In this document: piece after piece, positions 8,926 to 19,169 of the stretch
Layout of the letters: each line of letters starts with the position of its first letter
Position numbering within the stretch: the stretch's first letter is position 1
Assembly (NCBI GenBank): GCA_037718865.1
Contig: JBBJMP010000011.1
Location: 1-64,000, forward strand
Direction: 5' to 3'
Length of the DNA: 64,000 nt
From: JADCRZ01 sp037718865
GTDB taxonomy: Bacteria > Bacteroidota > Bacteroidia > Chitinophagales > Chitinophagaceae
The notes under the pieces: model-generated
Database searches by the model: none
What the model was told of the DNA's origin: nothing
The model's input: only the letters and a program-made list of their open reading frames with translations
Position numbers and translations under genes: made by a program

Positions 8926-9696
8926 TTACTGGTTAATAATAGCAGAAACATTGGCCGCCCTGTTGCCGGTGCCGCCGCTATACCCTCGGCTTAAAATAGT
9001 ATAGAGGCGCTGATTGCTTAATGAAAATCCGCGCCTTGCTACCGGAACCGAAGTTGCCGGAGAACCTGCCTGCCTGATAAAAAAGGAATCTACTCCTGCA
9101 GGCACATTCATATAGGCAGAAGATGATTTGTAAGCAATATTAGCGAGGATCAAAACGGCACTGGATGCATTTGTCCCTTTATACAAATCAAGCACGGGGA
9201 TATTTGGCAGAATGTTTACCCATTTAATTCGTGCCATCCCGGAATCGGGGGCCGTCGTTTCATCATTTACAAGGATGGCAGTGGTATTCTGGGCAGTATC
9301 GGTCACGTATAGGGTATACCTTTTGTCAGGCTCAACCGTTTGGGTGGTTTCAAACATTTTAGACGCCGGAACATGTGTTCCCGGGTTCATCACAAAAAAT
9401 TCAAATTTGGCAGTGCCCGGATTTAGCTGCAGGTAATCGGAGTTTGACGATCCGTTCATATTTAGACCTCCGCCCGGAAAGGAGATGGGGTGAACCAGTT
9501 CGTTGCTCACCGTTACATTGTTGATACTTACCCTGACCGGAGGCGTTAAGGTATATGCGCTGAACAGCCCGATCTTAACCCTGCCCTTGCCCTGGGGGTT
9601 GGTCCTCTCCGTTATTTTATACGTATTTTTTTCACAGGCTGCCAATGCCGCGCAAACAGTGATAAAAATGACTGTTATAGGAAAATATTGCTTCAT
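8926..9696 (-). CDS. DUF4397-domain lipoprotein
   Basis: 256 residues with a lipobox ending ALAAC near residue 21. The body shows two immunoglobulin-like stretches (ARIKWVNILPNIPVLDLYKG and the preceding KRYTLYVTDTAQNTTAILVND) of the DUF4397 type common beside SusD genes. It is third in the operon, 26 bases after the SusD stop and 13 before the FAS1 start. It likely sits on the outer membrane with SusD; no ligand can be named. Confidence 0.8.
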   Translation of the reverse strand: MKQYFPITVIFITVCAALAACEKNTYKITERTNPQGKGRVKIGLFSAYTLTPPVRVSINNVTVSNELVHPISFPGGGLNMNGSSNSDYLQLNPGTAKFEFFVMNPGTHVPASKMFETTQTVEPDKRYTLYVTDTAQNTTAILVNDETTAPDSGMARIKWVNILPNIPVLDLYKGTNASSAVLILANIAYKSSSAYMNVPAGVDSFFIRQAGSPATSVPVARRGFSLSNQRLYTILSRGYSGGTGNRAANVSAIINQ

Positions 9697-9722
9697 AATC
9701 TGGTTTTTAAGTTTAGAGCATA

Positions 9723-11372
9723 TTACGGTTTGCTAAACCAGGTTTCGTAAGTATGGTAATCGCTATTAAATCCGCCGATGCGTTGCAACTCCTCTGCATT
9801 CCATCCGTACTCTGAATTATACCTGGGCCTTACCCGGTACACCGGTTTGCCCAGGTTGGCAGCAGATAGGGTGGCGGGTAAGCTAAAGCCCAGGTAAACC
9901 TGAAGGCGTGTAGCCGGATCAATGTCCGTATAATGATACCTGCGCATATCCACCCAGGTCTCAAAAAATCCCCATCCCCATAGTGCAATGTATTTTTGCA
10001 GCATAATATCTGAAAGGGTCAGCGAGTCTGCACTTCGCCTTACATTGGGTCCTGCCAGGTAACTGGTACGTTCCGCTGCTGATATTGGATTTTGGTTGTA
10101 TAGCAAGCCATTGCTCCTTGGGAAAAATGGCCGGTTAATAAAATCAATATGCAGATTGATTCCCCTGGTATAGGCTAAAAGTGCCAACGACTTGTCTTCC
10201 TTTAGAAACGCAGCTTCCGCTTTGATAAATTGAATTTCCGAAGCGGTCATTACCGGGAAAACCACTTTGTCACCAAACAGATACTTTTTAAAATTTGCAG
10301 AGAAATTACTGGCCGCTGGGTTATTATATATGCTGTCTCCCCAGGGCGCAGCCACGCGTTTGTTCGCGTTTACCCCGGTGGTAAAAGTAAATAAAGGATC
10401 TCCCAAACCTGGATCCAGTCCACGGTAACCGCCATTTCCAGTGGCTGTATCACCCGAGGCAGCTAACATGTGCCTGATCCGGGGATCCCTGTTTGAAAAA
10501 GCATTACTTCCGGATAAGGTGGTTCCATCAAGCAGCTTGACAATAAAATTGGTCTGGCGGAAGAAGGTCAGGTTGTTGCGGTAAGTGCCAAAGAAATTGG
10601 CATCTTCGTTCTTTTGCGCATCGAAGGGCACAAGGAAATCATCACCGGTTGCTGCCAGGGATTTATCGCAAAAAGCAATGACGGAGTCAGCGTTATAAGA
10701 GGCTTTGTTGGTGAGGTGATGCCAGTTACGGGCCAGAATGCCATAGGTGAATTTAATCCAGGACGCAGTTTGTCCGTAAACATAATCTCCTTTTGACAGG
10801 TTTGATCTGGTTGTATCCCGATCCCTTTTTTGCAGGTAGCTGATGGCCAGCCTGCAAAGAGAATCGACTCCTTTGTATACCAATTCCTGACTATCAAATT
10901 TAAAAAAGGCCTGGTTTTCCCGAAAGGCCTCGGTGAAAATGATCTCACCATGATAATCGGTGGCATATTGGAACAGCAAAGCTTTCAGAGCTATGGATGC
11001 ACCCACATAATCCCACTGTTTATTTCTTATCCCGTTGTCAATAATATAATTCAGGTTCTGGCCAAGGCCGAAATACGTCTGTCTCCAGATATCGCCGTTG
11101 GCGTCACTTGCGCCTATATAACCCATCTGGTCCCATCCGATATTTGCGGTACTCGCCACATCATTGTAGGCAAAGTTCTGGATCCACCTGCTTACATATC
11201 TTGCATCCCGTTGTAATCCGTAGGGAATGGCTGCCAGCTGGGTCGGAAATACCGAAGAAGGATCGGGGAACTGCGGTGTATCCGGGTCGCTGTTGATATC
11301 CAGGTATTTTTTACACCCGGCAAAGCTGACTAGCACAAAGAGAAATAATATATATGCAACTTGCTTTTTCAT
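9723..11372 (-). CDS. SusD/RagB-family nutrient-binding lipoprotein
   Basis: 549 residues with a lipoprotein signal ending LVSFAGC (cysteine near residue 20) followed by KKYLDINSDPDTPQ, the usual start of the SusD-like_2 group. TPR-like helices and the late ASEIQFIKAEAAF segment, where helices pack against the ligand pocket, fit SusD. It caps the SusC barrel encoded 18 bases upstream and captures an oligosaccharide or peptide at the surface. No hydrolase lies in the operon, so the nutrient is unknown. Confidence 0.92.
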   Translation of the reverse strand: MKKQVAYILFLFVLVSFAGCKKYLDINSDPDTPQFPDPSSVFPTQLAAIPYGLQRDARYVSRWIQNFAYNDVASTANIGWDQMGYIGASDANGDIWRQTYFGLGQNLNYIIDNGIRNKQWDYVGASIALKALLFQYATDYHGEIIFTEAFRENQAFFKFDSQELVYKGVDSLCRLAISYLQKRDRDTTRSNLSKGDYVYGQTASWIKFTYGILARNWHHLTNKASYNADSVIAFCDKSLAATGDDFLVPFDAQKNEDANFFGTYRNNLTFFRQTNFIVKLLDGTTLSGSNAFSNRDPRIRHMLAASGDTATGNGGYRGLDPGLGDPLFTFTTGVNANKRVAAPWGDSIYNNPAASNFSANFKKYLFGDKVVFPVMTASEIQFIKAEAAFLKEDKSLALLAYTRGINLHIDFINRPFFPRSNGLLYNQNPISAAERTSYLAGPNVRRSADSLTLSDIMLQKYIALWGWGFFETWVDMRRYHYTDIDPATRLQVYLGFSLPATLSAANLGKPVYRVRPRYNSEYGWNAEELQRIGGFNSDYHTYETWFSKP

Positions 11373-11390
11373 ATCATCATTTTTGAAAAA

Positions 11391-14300
11391 TTAAAACTGA
11401 ACCTTACATCCCAGGTTAATCCCCCTTGGGGTTGCCAGTGAGCCATAATCGATGCCGGCACCTCCAAACCCGCGGGCAAAAGCCGTATTGGCATTAACGC
11501 TGGGATCGGCACCGGTGTAATTGGTGATCATAAAAAGGTCAGTCACCGTGATGAAAACAGAAGCGGCACTGAACACTTTCTGACGGGTAATCACGGACCG
11601 TGGAATACGGTAAGCCAGTGTCGCATCCCGCAGTCTGACCCAGTTAACCCGTTCAATGAAGTCTGTTTCCGGAGCGGCCGTGTTGCCAAAATAGTCGCTG
11701 CGGTAATAAGGGGTTATGGAGATCGCGTTCCTGGTGGGGTTCTTCGTATTCTGTAAACCATCAGTCAACACACCGGAGATGACCACAGGGTTTTCCCGAT
11801 CCAAAGTGCGTGTGCTCAAACCCGTGAGAAAGAGGTAAAATTCGTTGCCATTGAAAACATCGCCACCTATGCGGGTATCCAGGTTGAAGCTTAAAGACAG
11901 GTTCTTATAAGTTAGGTTGTTTACAAATCCGAACTTGAAATCCGGCTGACGATCGCCTGCGACGACAAAATCGCTGTTAGACAACGGCAGCCCTGTTGTT
12001 GGACTTATCAGGATTTCTCCATTGGTATTTTTTGCCAGTGAAAAACCGGACAGGTTGCCGGTGAAAGCACCCTTGTAGGCCTGTGACCGAAGGTTTCCGA
12101 ATACCCAGGTGTCCGAATCGTAGTAGGAAGGCAGATCAGCCGGCATTTCAAGGATCTTACCCCGGTTACGATCAAAATTTACGGTGAAATCCCAGTTGAA
12201 ATTTTTGCTTTTAACGGGGCTGGCGTTTAACACGATTTCCAGCCCTTTATTTTCAACCAGGCCGCCATTAAAATATTTAATGATGAAACCTGTTCCGTAG
12301 CTGGACCTGGCAGCCAGGATCTGGTCTTTGCTTCTTGTTACATAACTGGTAGCATCAATGGACAAGCGGTTGTTCAGGAATTTTAACTCCCCGCCGAATT
12401 CAAGCGTTTTAGTGAATTCCGGTTTAAGGTTGACGTTATTACCTGTAGTGCCATACGCATAACCCCCACCGGTAGTGATCTGTGACTGGAAAGTATAATC
12501 AATGATATAAGGCGAAAGCGGGCCCTTTCCGGTGGTACCGTAAGAAATCCTGGCTTTACCATAAGACAGCCCGCTCAAATTTTTAAAGAGGTGAAGATCG
12601 GTGAAAACAAAGCTAAAGGAAGCTGCACCGAAATTAAAATACGGGTCCTTGTCTATAAATCTTGACATTAACGTGGAGTTACCTTCCCGGCTACCGGACA
12701 ACGACAGGTAGAGTAAACTGTTATACCCGAGGTTGTAATTGGCAAATAGCCGGGTCTTGCGCGTATTCAGGTAGGCTGTTTTGGCAAAGTGGCTGGTGGG
12801 GGCGGTATTGTTGATTGACTTATAGTTTAATTCGGTAAACTGTTCACCGCGCTGGCTTTCTATCTTGGTACTATTGTCGTCGCTCGAAAAGCCCAACGTC
12901 ACCGTATTGGAGAATGCACCCAGGCTTTTTCGGAAAATAGCTTTGGCTACGTTGTTCCAGTTCTTGGTGTTCTGTTCGTAGATCGAATAAAATCCGCCGC
13001 TGCTGGCCCCATAACGTGATTGCGGATGTATCAGTAAATCGCCCGTCTGTGCATACACGTCAATACCGGTGATATAACTGATATTTAGCCATTTGAACGG
13101 GTCGAAATTAAACGTGAAATTACCGGTAAACCGGTTCAGCTGATCCTGAGCGGTATTTTTATTAATATCCCAGAAAGGGTTATCCGATTCTGTAATCGTA
13201 TAGTTGCTGCCCCGAAGCAATTTTCGCGAACCATCCGGGTTCTGGTAATTCCGGGCATCCAGGTCGGCGGGGAAATTCAACAGTGACAAATAGTAACTGC
13301 CTATGCCTTTCGATGCCTTGGCCGTATTAGAGGTGATGTAAACCATCGAAGAATTGATATTGAATTTTGGGGAAAGCTTTGCATTTCCGCCAAAGCGGAC
13401 GGTTACCCGGTCATAACCGGTGTTGGGCACCATTCCCTCCTGATCCACATAATTGGCTGATAAGCGATAGGTGGCTACATCCGTACCGCCTTCCACGTTC
13501 ATGTTATGGTTTTGAGTAAATCCGGTTCCAAAGAAAGCGTCAAAGTTATCGTAGAAGGTCGTTCCTTCCTTGTACTTCGGTCCGAAGAAAGCATTTAATT
13601 CACCCAAAGAAAAAGGATTCACCGTAGCGTTCTGGCCAGCGACACCATTAGTACCACGCATATATGTTCTTTGGGTTTCAGGAAACCGGTATACTTTTTC
13701 CCAGCGGAAGGAATTGTTGTAATTGACCGTTCCCTTACCGGATTTGCCTTTCCTGGTAGTGATGACGATAACACCAGAAGCGCCATCGGATCCGTAGAGT
13801 GCCGTGGCTTCCGGCCCTTTTAGAATGGTGACCGTCTCGATGTCTTCCGGGTTGATGTCCATAGCCCTGTTTCCATAGTCGGAAGAACGGTTGGCAAATC
13901 CAACGTTGTTGCCTGCGGCCAGGTTCTCCTGGTTCATTGTTTGGTTATCGAACGGAACGCCGTCCACAACAAACAAGGGCTGGTTATTACCGCCAATAGA
14001 AACCGCCCCTCTCAATACGATGGAGGTAGATGACCCCGGAACACCGGATGTAGGGGTGATGTTAGCACCCGCCACCCGTCCTGCCAGCGAATTGATGAAA
14101 TTTTCCCGGCGTGTCTGGGCGATATCTTCTCCTTTTACTTCCTGTGCCAGGTATCCAAGCTGTCGTTTGCTTTGTTTAGTTCCGTACACGGTAACCACTG
14201 TTTCCATCTTATCCGAAGGAGTTAGTTTAACATTGATCACCGAATTGCCCCCAACGCTGATTTGCGAGCGTTCGTATCCTACATAGGTAAACACCAGCAA

Positions 14301-14510
14301 GTGGCCCCTGGCTGCGGGTATCGAAAAATAACCGGCTGCATTAGTGAGTGTGTTTTTATCGGTGTTCCGGTTTGTTACCGTAACACCCGGCAAGGGAGAG
14401 TTATCATCAGCAGCCACTATAGTACCGGAAACAGTTGTTTCCTGCGCACCGGCATTTAAAACAGTAACCAGGGAAATAACAAGAAATGTGTAGGGTAGAA
14501 ACCTTCTCAT
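11391..14510 (-). CDS. SusC/RagA-family TonB-linked outer membrane receptor
   Basis: The chosen start at 14510 gives 1039 residues and opens with a signal peptide (MRRFLPYTFLVISLVTVLNAGAQ); the frame extends to 14609 but that adds 33 non-signal residues. After the signal come a carboxypeptidase-regulatory-like domain (about 22-105), a plug with the SusC signature LFVVDGVPFDNQ and DIETVTILKGPEATALYGSDGASGVI, then a long beta-barrel ending GINLGCKVQF. It imports a bulky nutrient with the SusD partner using TonB energy. First gene of the four-gene operon; the DeoR-type regulator gene ends 70 bases upstream. Confidence 0.93.
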   Translation of the reverse strand: MRRFLPYTFLVISLVTVLNAGAQETTVSGTIVAADDNSPLPGVTVTNRNTDKNTLTNAAGYFSIPAARGHLLVFTYVGYERSQISVGGNSVINVKLTPSDKMETVVTVYGTKQSKRQLGYLAQEVKGEDIAQTRRENFINSLAGRVAGANITPTSGVPGSSTSIVLRGAVSIGGNNQPLFVVDGVPFDNQTMNQENLAAGNNVGFANRSSDYGNRAMDINPEDIETVTILKGPEATALYGSDGASGVIVITTRKGKSGKGTVNYNNSFRWEKVYRFPETQRTYMRGTNGVAGQNATVNPFSLGELNAFFGPKYKEGTTFYDNFDAFFGTGFTQNHNMNVEGGTDVATYRLSANYVDQEGMVPNTGYDRVTVRFGGNAKLSPKFNINSSMVYITSNTAKASKGIGSYYLSLLNFPADLDARNYQNPDGSRKLLRGSNYTITESDNPFWDINKNTAQDQLNRFTGNFTFNFDPFKWLNISYITGIDVYAQTGDLLIHPQSRYGASSGGFYSIYEQNTKNWNNVAKAIFRKSLGAFSNTVTLGFSSDDNSTKIESQRGEQFTELNYKSINNTAPTSHFAKTAYLNTRKTRLFANYNLGYNSLLYLSLSGSREGNSTLMSRFIDKDPYFNFGAASFSFVFTDLHLFKNLSGLSYGKARISYGTTGKGPLSPYIIDYTFQSQITTGGGYAYGTTGNNVNLKPEFTKTLEFGGELKFLNNRLSIDATSYVTRSKDQILAARSSYGTGFIIKYFNGGLVENKGLEIVLNASPVKSKNFNWDFTVNFDRNRGKILEMPADLPSYYDSDTWVFGNLRSQAYKGAFTGNLSGFSLAKNTNGEILISPTTGLPLSNSDFVVAGDRQPDFKFGFVNNLTYKNLSLSFNLDTRIGGDVFNGNEFYLFLTGLSTRTLDRENPVVISGVLTDGLQNTKNPTRNAISITPYYRSDYFGNTAAPETDFIERVNWVRLRDATLAYRIPRSVITRQKVFSAASVFITVTDLFMITNYTGADPSVNANTAFARGFGGAGIDYGSLATPRGINLGCKVQF

Positions 14511-14580
14511 ACAGTTGCGTTTTGATATTAGTATCCGGTAAAAATTCCTGGTGTCAACGAACGAATCTGCCGCGACCTTT

Positions 14581-15330
14581 TTACAACACCTCCACGCCGG
14601 CATCGGCATAAGGTTGTAATACAGGATGTAGTGGATCCAATTCGGTGATCAGCATATCAATCTCCTTTACATCACAGATCTTTATAGGCTGAAAGGAATT
14701 GATCTTCTCCGAAATAGAAAGACAGATGACTTTCTGTGCAGATTCGATCATGGCCTTTTTCAGTTGAACCACATCCCAGTCATTGTCTGTTATGCCATGC
14801 CTGACATCAATGGCATTGATCCCTAAAAAGCAGAGTTCTGCTTTTATCTGCCTGATGCGCGAAATGGCTTCCCCGCCTACGGTGATCTTCGAGCTTTTTG
14901 AAACCTTATCCCCAATAACGATAACTTCAATGTTCGGATGATGCATGTATTCCACAATCGCCGGAATACTGCCTGATATAAAGGTAGCACGCAGGTCATG
15001 CGGCAGGGTCCGTGCCAGTTCAATCACTGTCGTTCCTCCACTGGTAAGCACAAACATGCCATTCTTCACCAAAGCGGCGGCCTTTTCTGCAATAATCTTT
15101 TTGTGTGCATAAGAATAAACATTATTCACCGGGGTGTAAAAGTTGGAAAAGGAATGTGATAGTGCGCCGCCATGCACTTTGATGATCTTTCCCTGCCCGG
15201 TCAGTTCAAGCAGATCCCTTCTGATGGTGTCTTCTGAAACATTCATCTCCTGGCTGAGGTTTGATGAAAGCACTTTATTATGCAGATTGACCTGGTGAAG
15301 AATATATGCCTGTCTTTCCCTTTTAAGCAT
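14581..15330 (-). CDS. DeoR-family transcriptional regulator
   Basis: 249 residues from the start at 15330 (MLKRERQAYILHQV); the frame to 15372 adds 14 atypical residues. The N-terminus is a DeoR winged helix (LSSNLSQEMNVSEDTIRRDLLELTGQGKIIKVHGGA) and residues ~75-249 form the sugar-phosphate sensing domain (VKNGMFVLTSGGTTVIELARTL, LCFLGINAIDVRHGITDND). Such regulators usually repress a local sugar operon and respond to a phosphorylated sugar. It lies upstream in the same direction as the SusC operon, the natural candidate target, although no operator was recognised. Confidence 0.88.
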   Translation of the reverse strand: MLKRERQAYILHQVNLHNKVLSSNLSQEMNVSEDTIRRDLLELTGQGKIIKVHGGALSHSFSNFYTPVNNVYSYAHKKIIAEKAAALVKNGMFVLTSGGTTVIELARTLPHDLRATFISGSIPAIVEYMHHPNIEVIVIGDKVSKSSKITVGGEAISRIRQIKAELCFLGINAIDVRHGITDNDWDVVQLKKAMIESAQKVICLSISEKINSFQPIKICDVKEIDMLITELDPLHPVLQPYADAGVEVL

Positions 15331-15445
15331 ACTGGCAAGCCGTTTTTCAAAATAAGCGAAAATCCTGCACAAAACCGCAACATCCCGAAAATATCATCAC
15401 TTCAAGGGCTAACGAAAAATTCTTTGCGAATCTTTGTGCATTTTT

Positions 15446-15490
15446 CTTCGTGCCCTTCGTGGTAAAAAAAACCACAAAGTAGCACTAAGG
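15446..15490. repeat. Long imperfect hairpin in the 307 bp spacer between deoR-like and mutS2-like starts
   Basis: CTTCGTGC-CCTTCGTGGT, an A-run, then ACCACAAAGTAGCACTAAGG folds on itself with few mismatches. A further ACCACAAAG copy follows at 15492-15501. The rest of 15331-15637 is AT-rich and must hold the divergent promoters; no clear TAnnTTTG box was seen. Confidence 0.5.
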
Positions 15491-15637
15491 AAACCACAAA
15501 GAATACTCACAAAGAGCAGAGCAAAATTTTTTCTTTCTTTAAACGCGACGATATTGGTACTATAGTTAAACGGTAATACATAATGGACAGGAACATGGAA
15601 ATATTTCCGAAATTCGCATTCTAAAAAATGTTAATTC

Positions 15638-17740
15638 GTGAAAGTATTCCCGGAATCGGCAATTGTGCAACTTGAATTTGATAAGGTGAAGTTATTGCTG
15701 GCTGAGCATTGCAGAAGTGAATATGCGAAAGCCAAAGCAGAGGACCTGCGTATACATACACATAAGGATTTTATTGGCCTGGAATGTAAACAAAGCCACG
15801 AATTCAGGCAATTGCTGATGAATGGCATTTATTTTCCCAACGATTACATACTTAACCTTGCAAAAGACCTGAAGCTGTTGGGTATTCCGGGAGCCTTACT
15901 GGGTACAGAACAATTTGTACAAATCAGGAAGCTAGTGATCAGCATACAGCATATTTTCCGCTGGTTCGATAATGAAAGAAGGTCAGCCTATGAGGGACTG
16001 ATGCAAGTAATATCCGGCACTTACTATGAAAAGGTTATCCTTGACATGCTCAACGATATACTGGACGAGCAGGGAAACGTGTTAGATAATGCATCCGAAG
16101 AATTGCGAAATATCCGCATGAGCCTTTACCGGAAACGCAATGAGCAGAGGCGCCTATTCGACCGCGTCATTCAAAAGCTCAATAAACAGGGATACCTGGC
16201 TGACATTGAAGAAGCCTTCTTAAATGGCAGGAGGGTAGTGGCTGTGTTCGCCGAGCAAAAGCGAATGGTCAAAGGTATTCTACATGGGGAAAGTGATACC
16301 AGGAAAACCTCTTTCATTGAACCCGAAGAAACCACCGAATTGAATAACGAGGTTTTTTCGCTTGAAAATGAAGAAAGGCGGGAAGTCTACCGGATACTCC
16401 GGGAACTGACAGCAAAACTTTCCGTTTATGCTTCCCTGCTTGCAACCTACCACAACGTTGTCGGGGAATATGATTTTATCCAGGCCAAGGGCAAACTGGC
16501 TTTAGACATGAATGCCGAGTACCCTGTAATTACGGATAAAGCCCATGTGCACCTTGTAAATGCCTGCCACCCGCTTCTCTACTTGTACAACCGTAAATTA
16601 AATAAGCCGACCATTCCTGTCACGCTCACCCTCGATGAAAGAAACAGGATACTCGTCATCAGCGGACCAAACGCAGGGGGCAAAACAGTTACCCTGAAAA
16701 CATTGGGCCTGCTTCAGATGATGGCGCAGAGCGGACTATTGGTGCCGGTCCATCCATCTTCCCAACTGGGTATTTTCAAGCAACTGATGATCCATATCGG
16801 TGATACGCAAAGCCTGGAATTCGAGTTGAGCACTTACAGTTCACATTTAAAGAACATGAAATACTTCATGGAGAACGCCAATGGAAAAACCCTGTTTTTT
16901 ATTGATGAACTGGGCAGCGGCAGTGACCCTAACCTCGGCGGAGCTTTCGCTGAAGTGATCATGGAAGAACTGGCCAGGAAACACGCTTACGGCGTTGTGA
17001 CGACGCATTACCTCAACCTCAAAGTCATGGCTAACAAAGTGTCTGGTATCATGAATGGAGCGATGGCTTTTGATGAAAAAAACCTGATGCCCTTGTACAA
17101 ATTAATAGTAGGTAAACCTGGCAGTTCGTATACCTTTTCCATTGCAGAACGGATAGGATTGGATAAGTCACTTATTCAAAAAGCAAGGCAGCTGGTAGAT
17201 GAAGATCATTTCAGTCTGGATAAGCTGTTGAACCGTACGGAGCAGGATCTTCAAAACATTGAAGTTGAAAAAACAGCGTTGAATAAGCTGCTCAGGGAAA
17301 ATGAAAAGCTGAAGAAGGAAATGGAACTGTTGATCAACAAGGAACGCCATCAGCAACAGGTGGAACTGCTTAAACAGCAAAACAAGATTACGGAGGACCG
17401 TATTACCTACCTGAGGGATATGGACCGCAAGCTCAAACAGATCGTACTGGAATGGAAAAAAACGGAGGATAAGGATAAGGTGATCAGGGAAATCCAGGGA
17501 TTGTTATTCAAGAGAGATGAAAAGAAACTGGTTAATAAACTCCAGAAGAAGGTGGAGTCCAGGTACAATGAAATAGGCGGGGAAGTAAATGTAGGCGATA
17601 AGGTAAAGATGAAACGCAACCACCAGGTAGGCGAAGTGCTCGAAATACGGGGAAAGAGAGCCGTGGTAAAGATCGGCCTCCTGCCTATGCAGGTGGAGAT
17701 GAAGGATTTGGTTGTGGTAACGGAGAAGGTGGAAGAATAA
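15638..17740 (+). CDS. MutS2-like ATPase lacking the Smr nuclease domain
   Basis: 700 residues starting at GTG 15638: an in-frame stop lies six bases upstream and the nearby ATG at 15628 is out of frame. The core-lever region precedes a MutS ATPase with Walker A GPNAGGKT (residues 343-350), Walker B LFFIDELGSGSDP (about 419-431) and the VVTTHYLNLK switch. A charged coiled coil follows (about 510-620). The protein ends with a KOW-like segment (VNVGDKVKMKRNHQVGEVLEIRGKRAVVKI) where MutS2 proteins normally continue for about 80-100 residues into the Smr endonuclease domain. It may act on branched DNA or stalled ribosomes without the nuclease. Confidence 0.88.
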   Translation: MKVFPESAIVQLEFDKVKLLLAEHCRSEYAKAKAEDLRIHTHKDFIGLECKQSHEFRQLLMNGIYFPNDYILNLAKDLKLLGIPGALLGTEQFVQIRKLVISIQHIFRWFDNERRSAYEGLMQVISGTYYEKVILDMLNDILDEQGNVLDNASEELRNIRMSLYRKRNEQRRLFDRVIQKLNKQGYLADIEEAFLNGRRVVAVFAEQKRMVKGILHGESDTRKTSFIEPEETTELNNEVFSLENEERREVYRILRELTAKLSVYASLLATYHNVVGEYDFIQAKGKLALDMNAEYPVITDKAHVHLVNACHPLLYLYNRKLNKPTIPVTLTLDERNRILVISGPNAGGKTVTLKTLGLLQMMAQSGLLVPVHPSSQLGIFKQLMIHIGDTQSLEFELSTYSSHLKNMKYFMENANGKTLFFIDELGSGSDPNLGGAFAEVIMEELARKHAYGVVTTHYLNLKVMANKVSGIMNGAMAFDEKNLMPLYKLIVGKPGSSYTFSIAERIGLDKSLIQKARQLVDEDHFSLDKLLNRTEQDLQNIEVEKTALNKLLRENEKLKKEMELLINKERHQQQVELLKQQNKITEDRITYLRDMDRKLKQIVLEWKKTEDKDKVIREIQGLLFKRDEKKLVNKLQKKVESRYNEIGGEVNVGDKVKMKRNHQVGEVLEIRGKRAVVKIGLLPMQVEMKDLVVVTEKVEE

Positions 17741-18979
17741 CTATTTCATCGCTTCCAGCACTCTCTTCACCATGCCGTCAACGGCGTTACTTTGAATCCA
17801 CCGCACCACCATTACCAGGTCGTGTTCGGGATCTACATAGATAATGTTGCTGCCATTGCCGACATGTACAAACGCACTTGCAGGAGCGCTGGCCAGGTAT
17901 TTTTTGTCGGTGTTCAGAAACCAGTTCATATAACCATATGTAGGTTGCACTGTTGTAGGGGTGAGCGCCTGTTGTATCCATTGTTCAGAAACGAGTTGTT
18001 TGCCATTCCAGTTGCCCCTGTGCAGCGTAAGCAGACCAAATCGGGCCATATCATACGCATTGATGAACATCCCACCACCCCAATGCCCGCCACCACTTAC
18101 CGATTGCACAGGCTGCCCGTCGATAATGATCCACGCATTGCGGTAACCCGTCCATCGCCAGGTGTTCGAAGCGCCGATAGGATCCATAATAAATCCCTTA
18201 AGCACCTGGGGCAGTGGTTTGCGCCATACACTGGTAACTGCCAGAGCCAGCGCATTTACCCTTACGTCATTATATTCATATACGCTTCCCGGTTTGTTTC
18301 TTTTACGGGTCATCCATTCGGCTGAATTGGGAGAAGGGCGGTCGGCCCATTCCGGTTTGCCCCAGAGGGTACCTTCCCAATCGCTGGTCTGCCTGAGTAA
18401 AACATCCCAGGTCAATGAACGGTTATGGTCAGACGAAAATGGATATAGAAAATGTGCCTGCCCTAATTCTTCGGCCTTCCGGTTCAGCGCAAACGGATCA
18501 ACTACTTCTATGGGTGGAATATAACGGCTAACGGTATCAAACACACTACGTATCAAACCCTGGTCCACAGCCAGTCCTACAACCGTTGACAAAAAACTTT
18601 TGGTAACGCTATGGGTCATGTCAACCCGTAACGGCTCTCCCCATTCAGCTACCAGGTATCCTTTATGAACAATAATACCTGTCGGATCGCCGCGATCGGC
18701 AAACGGCCCTACACCTTCTCCAAAGGGTTCTTTGCCAAAGCTCATAACATGCGACAATTCCATGCTTCGCGGCGCACTGGCTTCATGTTCCTTCGCAAAA
18801 CGAATGGCTTCATACAATTTAATAGAATCCATACCACTTTCTTTTACGGATTGATGTTGCCAGATGTGTGCAGAAGGAAAGTAGGCTTTTTCTGCATTTT
18901 TAGAAGGATTCTTTTTCTGGCTGATCGCCGGTGAATAAAAGAACACCAGTATAATCGTTATCGTCAGGTTCCGTATCAT
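17741..18979 (-). CDS. Secreted serine hydrolase, beta-lactamase class C/esterase family
   Basis: 412 residues from the ATG at 18979, which starts a clean signal peptide (MIRNLTITIILVFFYSPAISQ). The SxxK motif is SVTK in DMTHSVTKSF, and the Tyr-containing second motif is YND in YEYNDVRVNAL, as in many Bacteroidota serine hydrolases. A GGGHWGGGMFINAYDMARFG segment and a late HVGNGSN motif complete the fold. It probably cleaves an ester, amide or D-amino-acid substrate in the periplasm. It converges with the mutS2-like gene, the stops abutting exactly. Confidence 0.87.
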   Translation of the reverse strand: MIRNLTITIILVFFYSPAISQKKNPSKNAEKAYFPSAHIWQHQSVKESGMDSIKLYEAIRFAKEHEASAPRSMELSHVMSFGKEPFGEGVGPFADRGDPTGIIVHKGYLVAEWGEPLRVDMTHSVTKSFLSTVVGLAVDQGLIRSVFDTVSRYIPPIEVVDPFALNRKAEELGQAHFLYPFSSDHNRSLTWDVLLRQTSDWEGTLWGKPEWADRPSPNSAEWMTRKRNKPGSVYEYNDVRVNALALAVTSVWRKPLPQVLKGFIMDPIGASNTWRWTGYRNAWIIIDGQPVQSVSGGGHWGGGMFINAYDMARFGLLTLHRGNWNGKQLVSEQWIQQALTPTTVQPTYGYMNWFLNTDKKYLASAPASAFVHVGNGSNIIYVDPEHDLVMVVRWIQSNAVDGMVKRVLEAMK

Positions 18980-19169
18980 ATGATTAGCTTTTAAGGTTAT
19001 AAAAATAAAACAATCATGCACCGCAAACAGATTTCAGATTTGATACCGTGATTTCACCCTTTTTTTAAGGGTGTTAATACTGCGCATTTCATTGCATTAT
19101 GCCTGAATTTAGCTGCAAGGAATAAAATTTACCCTGCTTTTTCTTACTGCATTGATAAAAATATCTACA

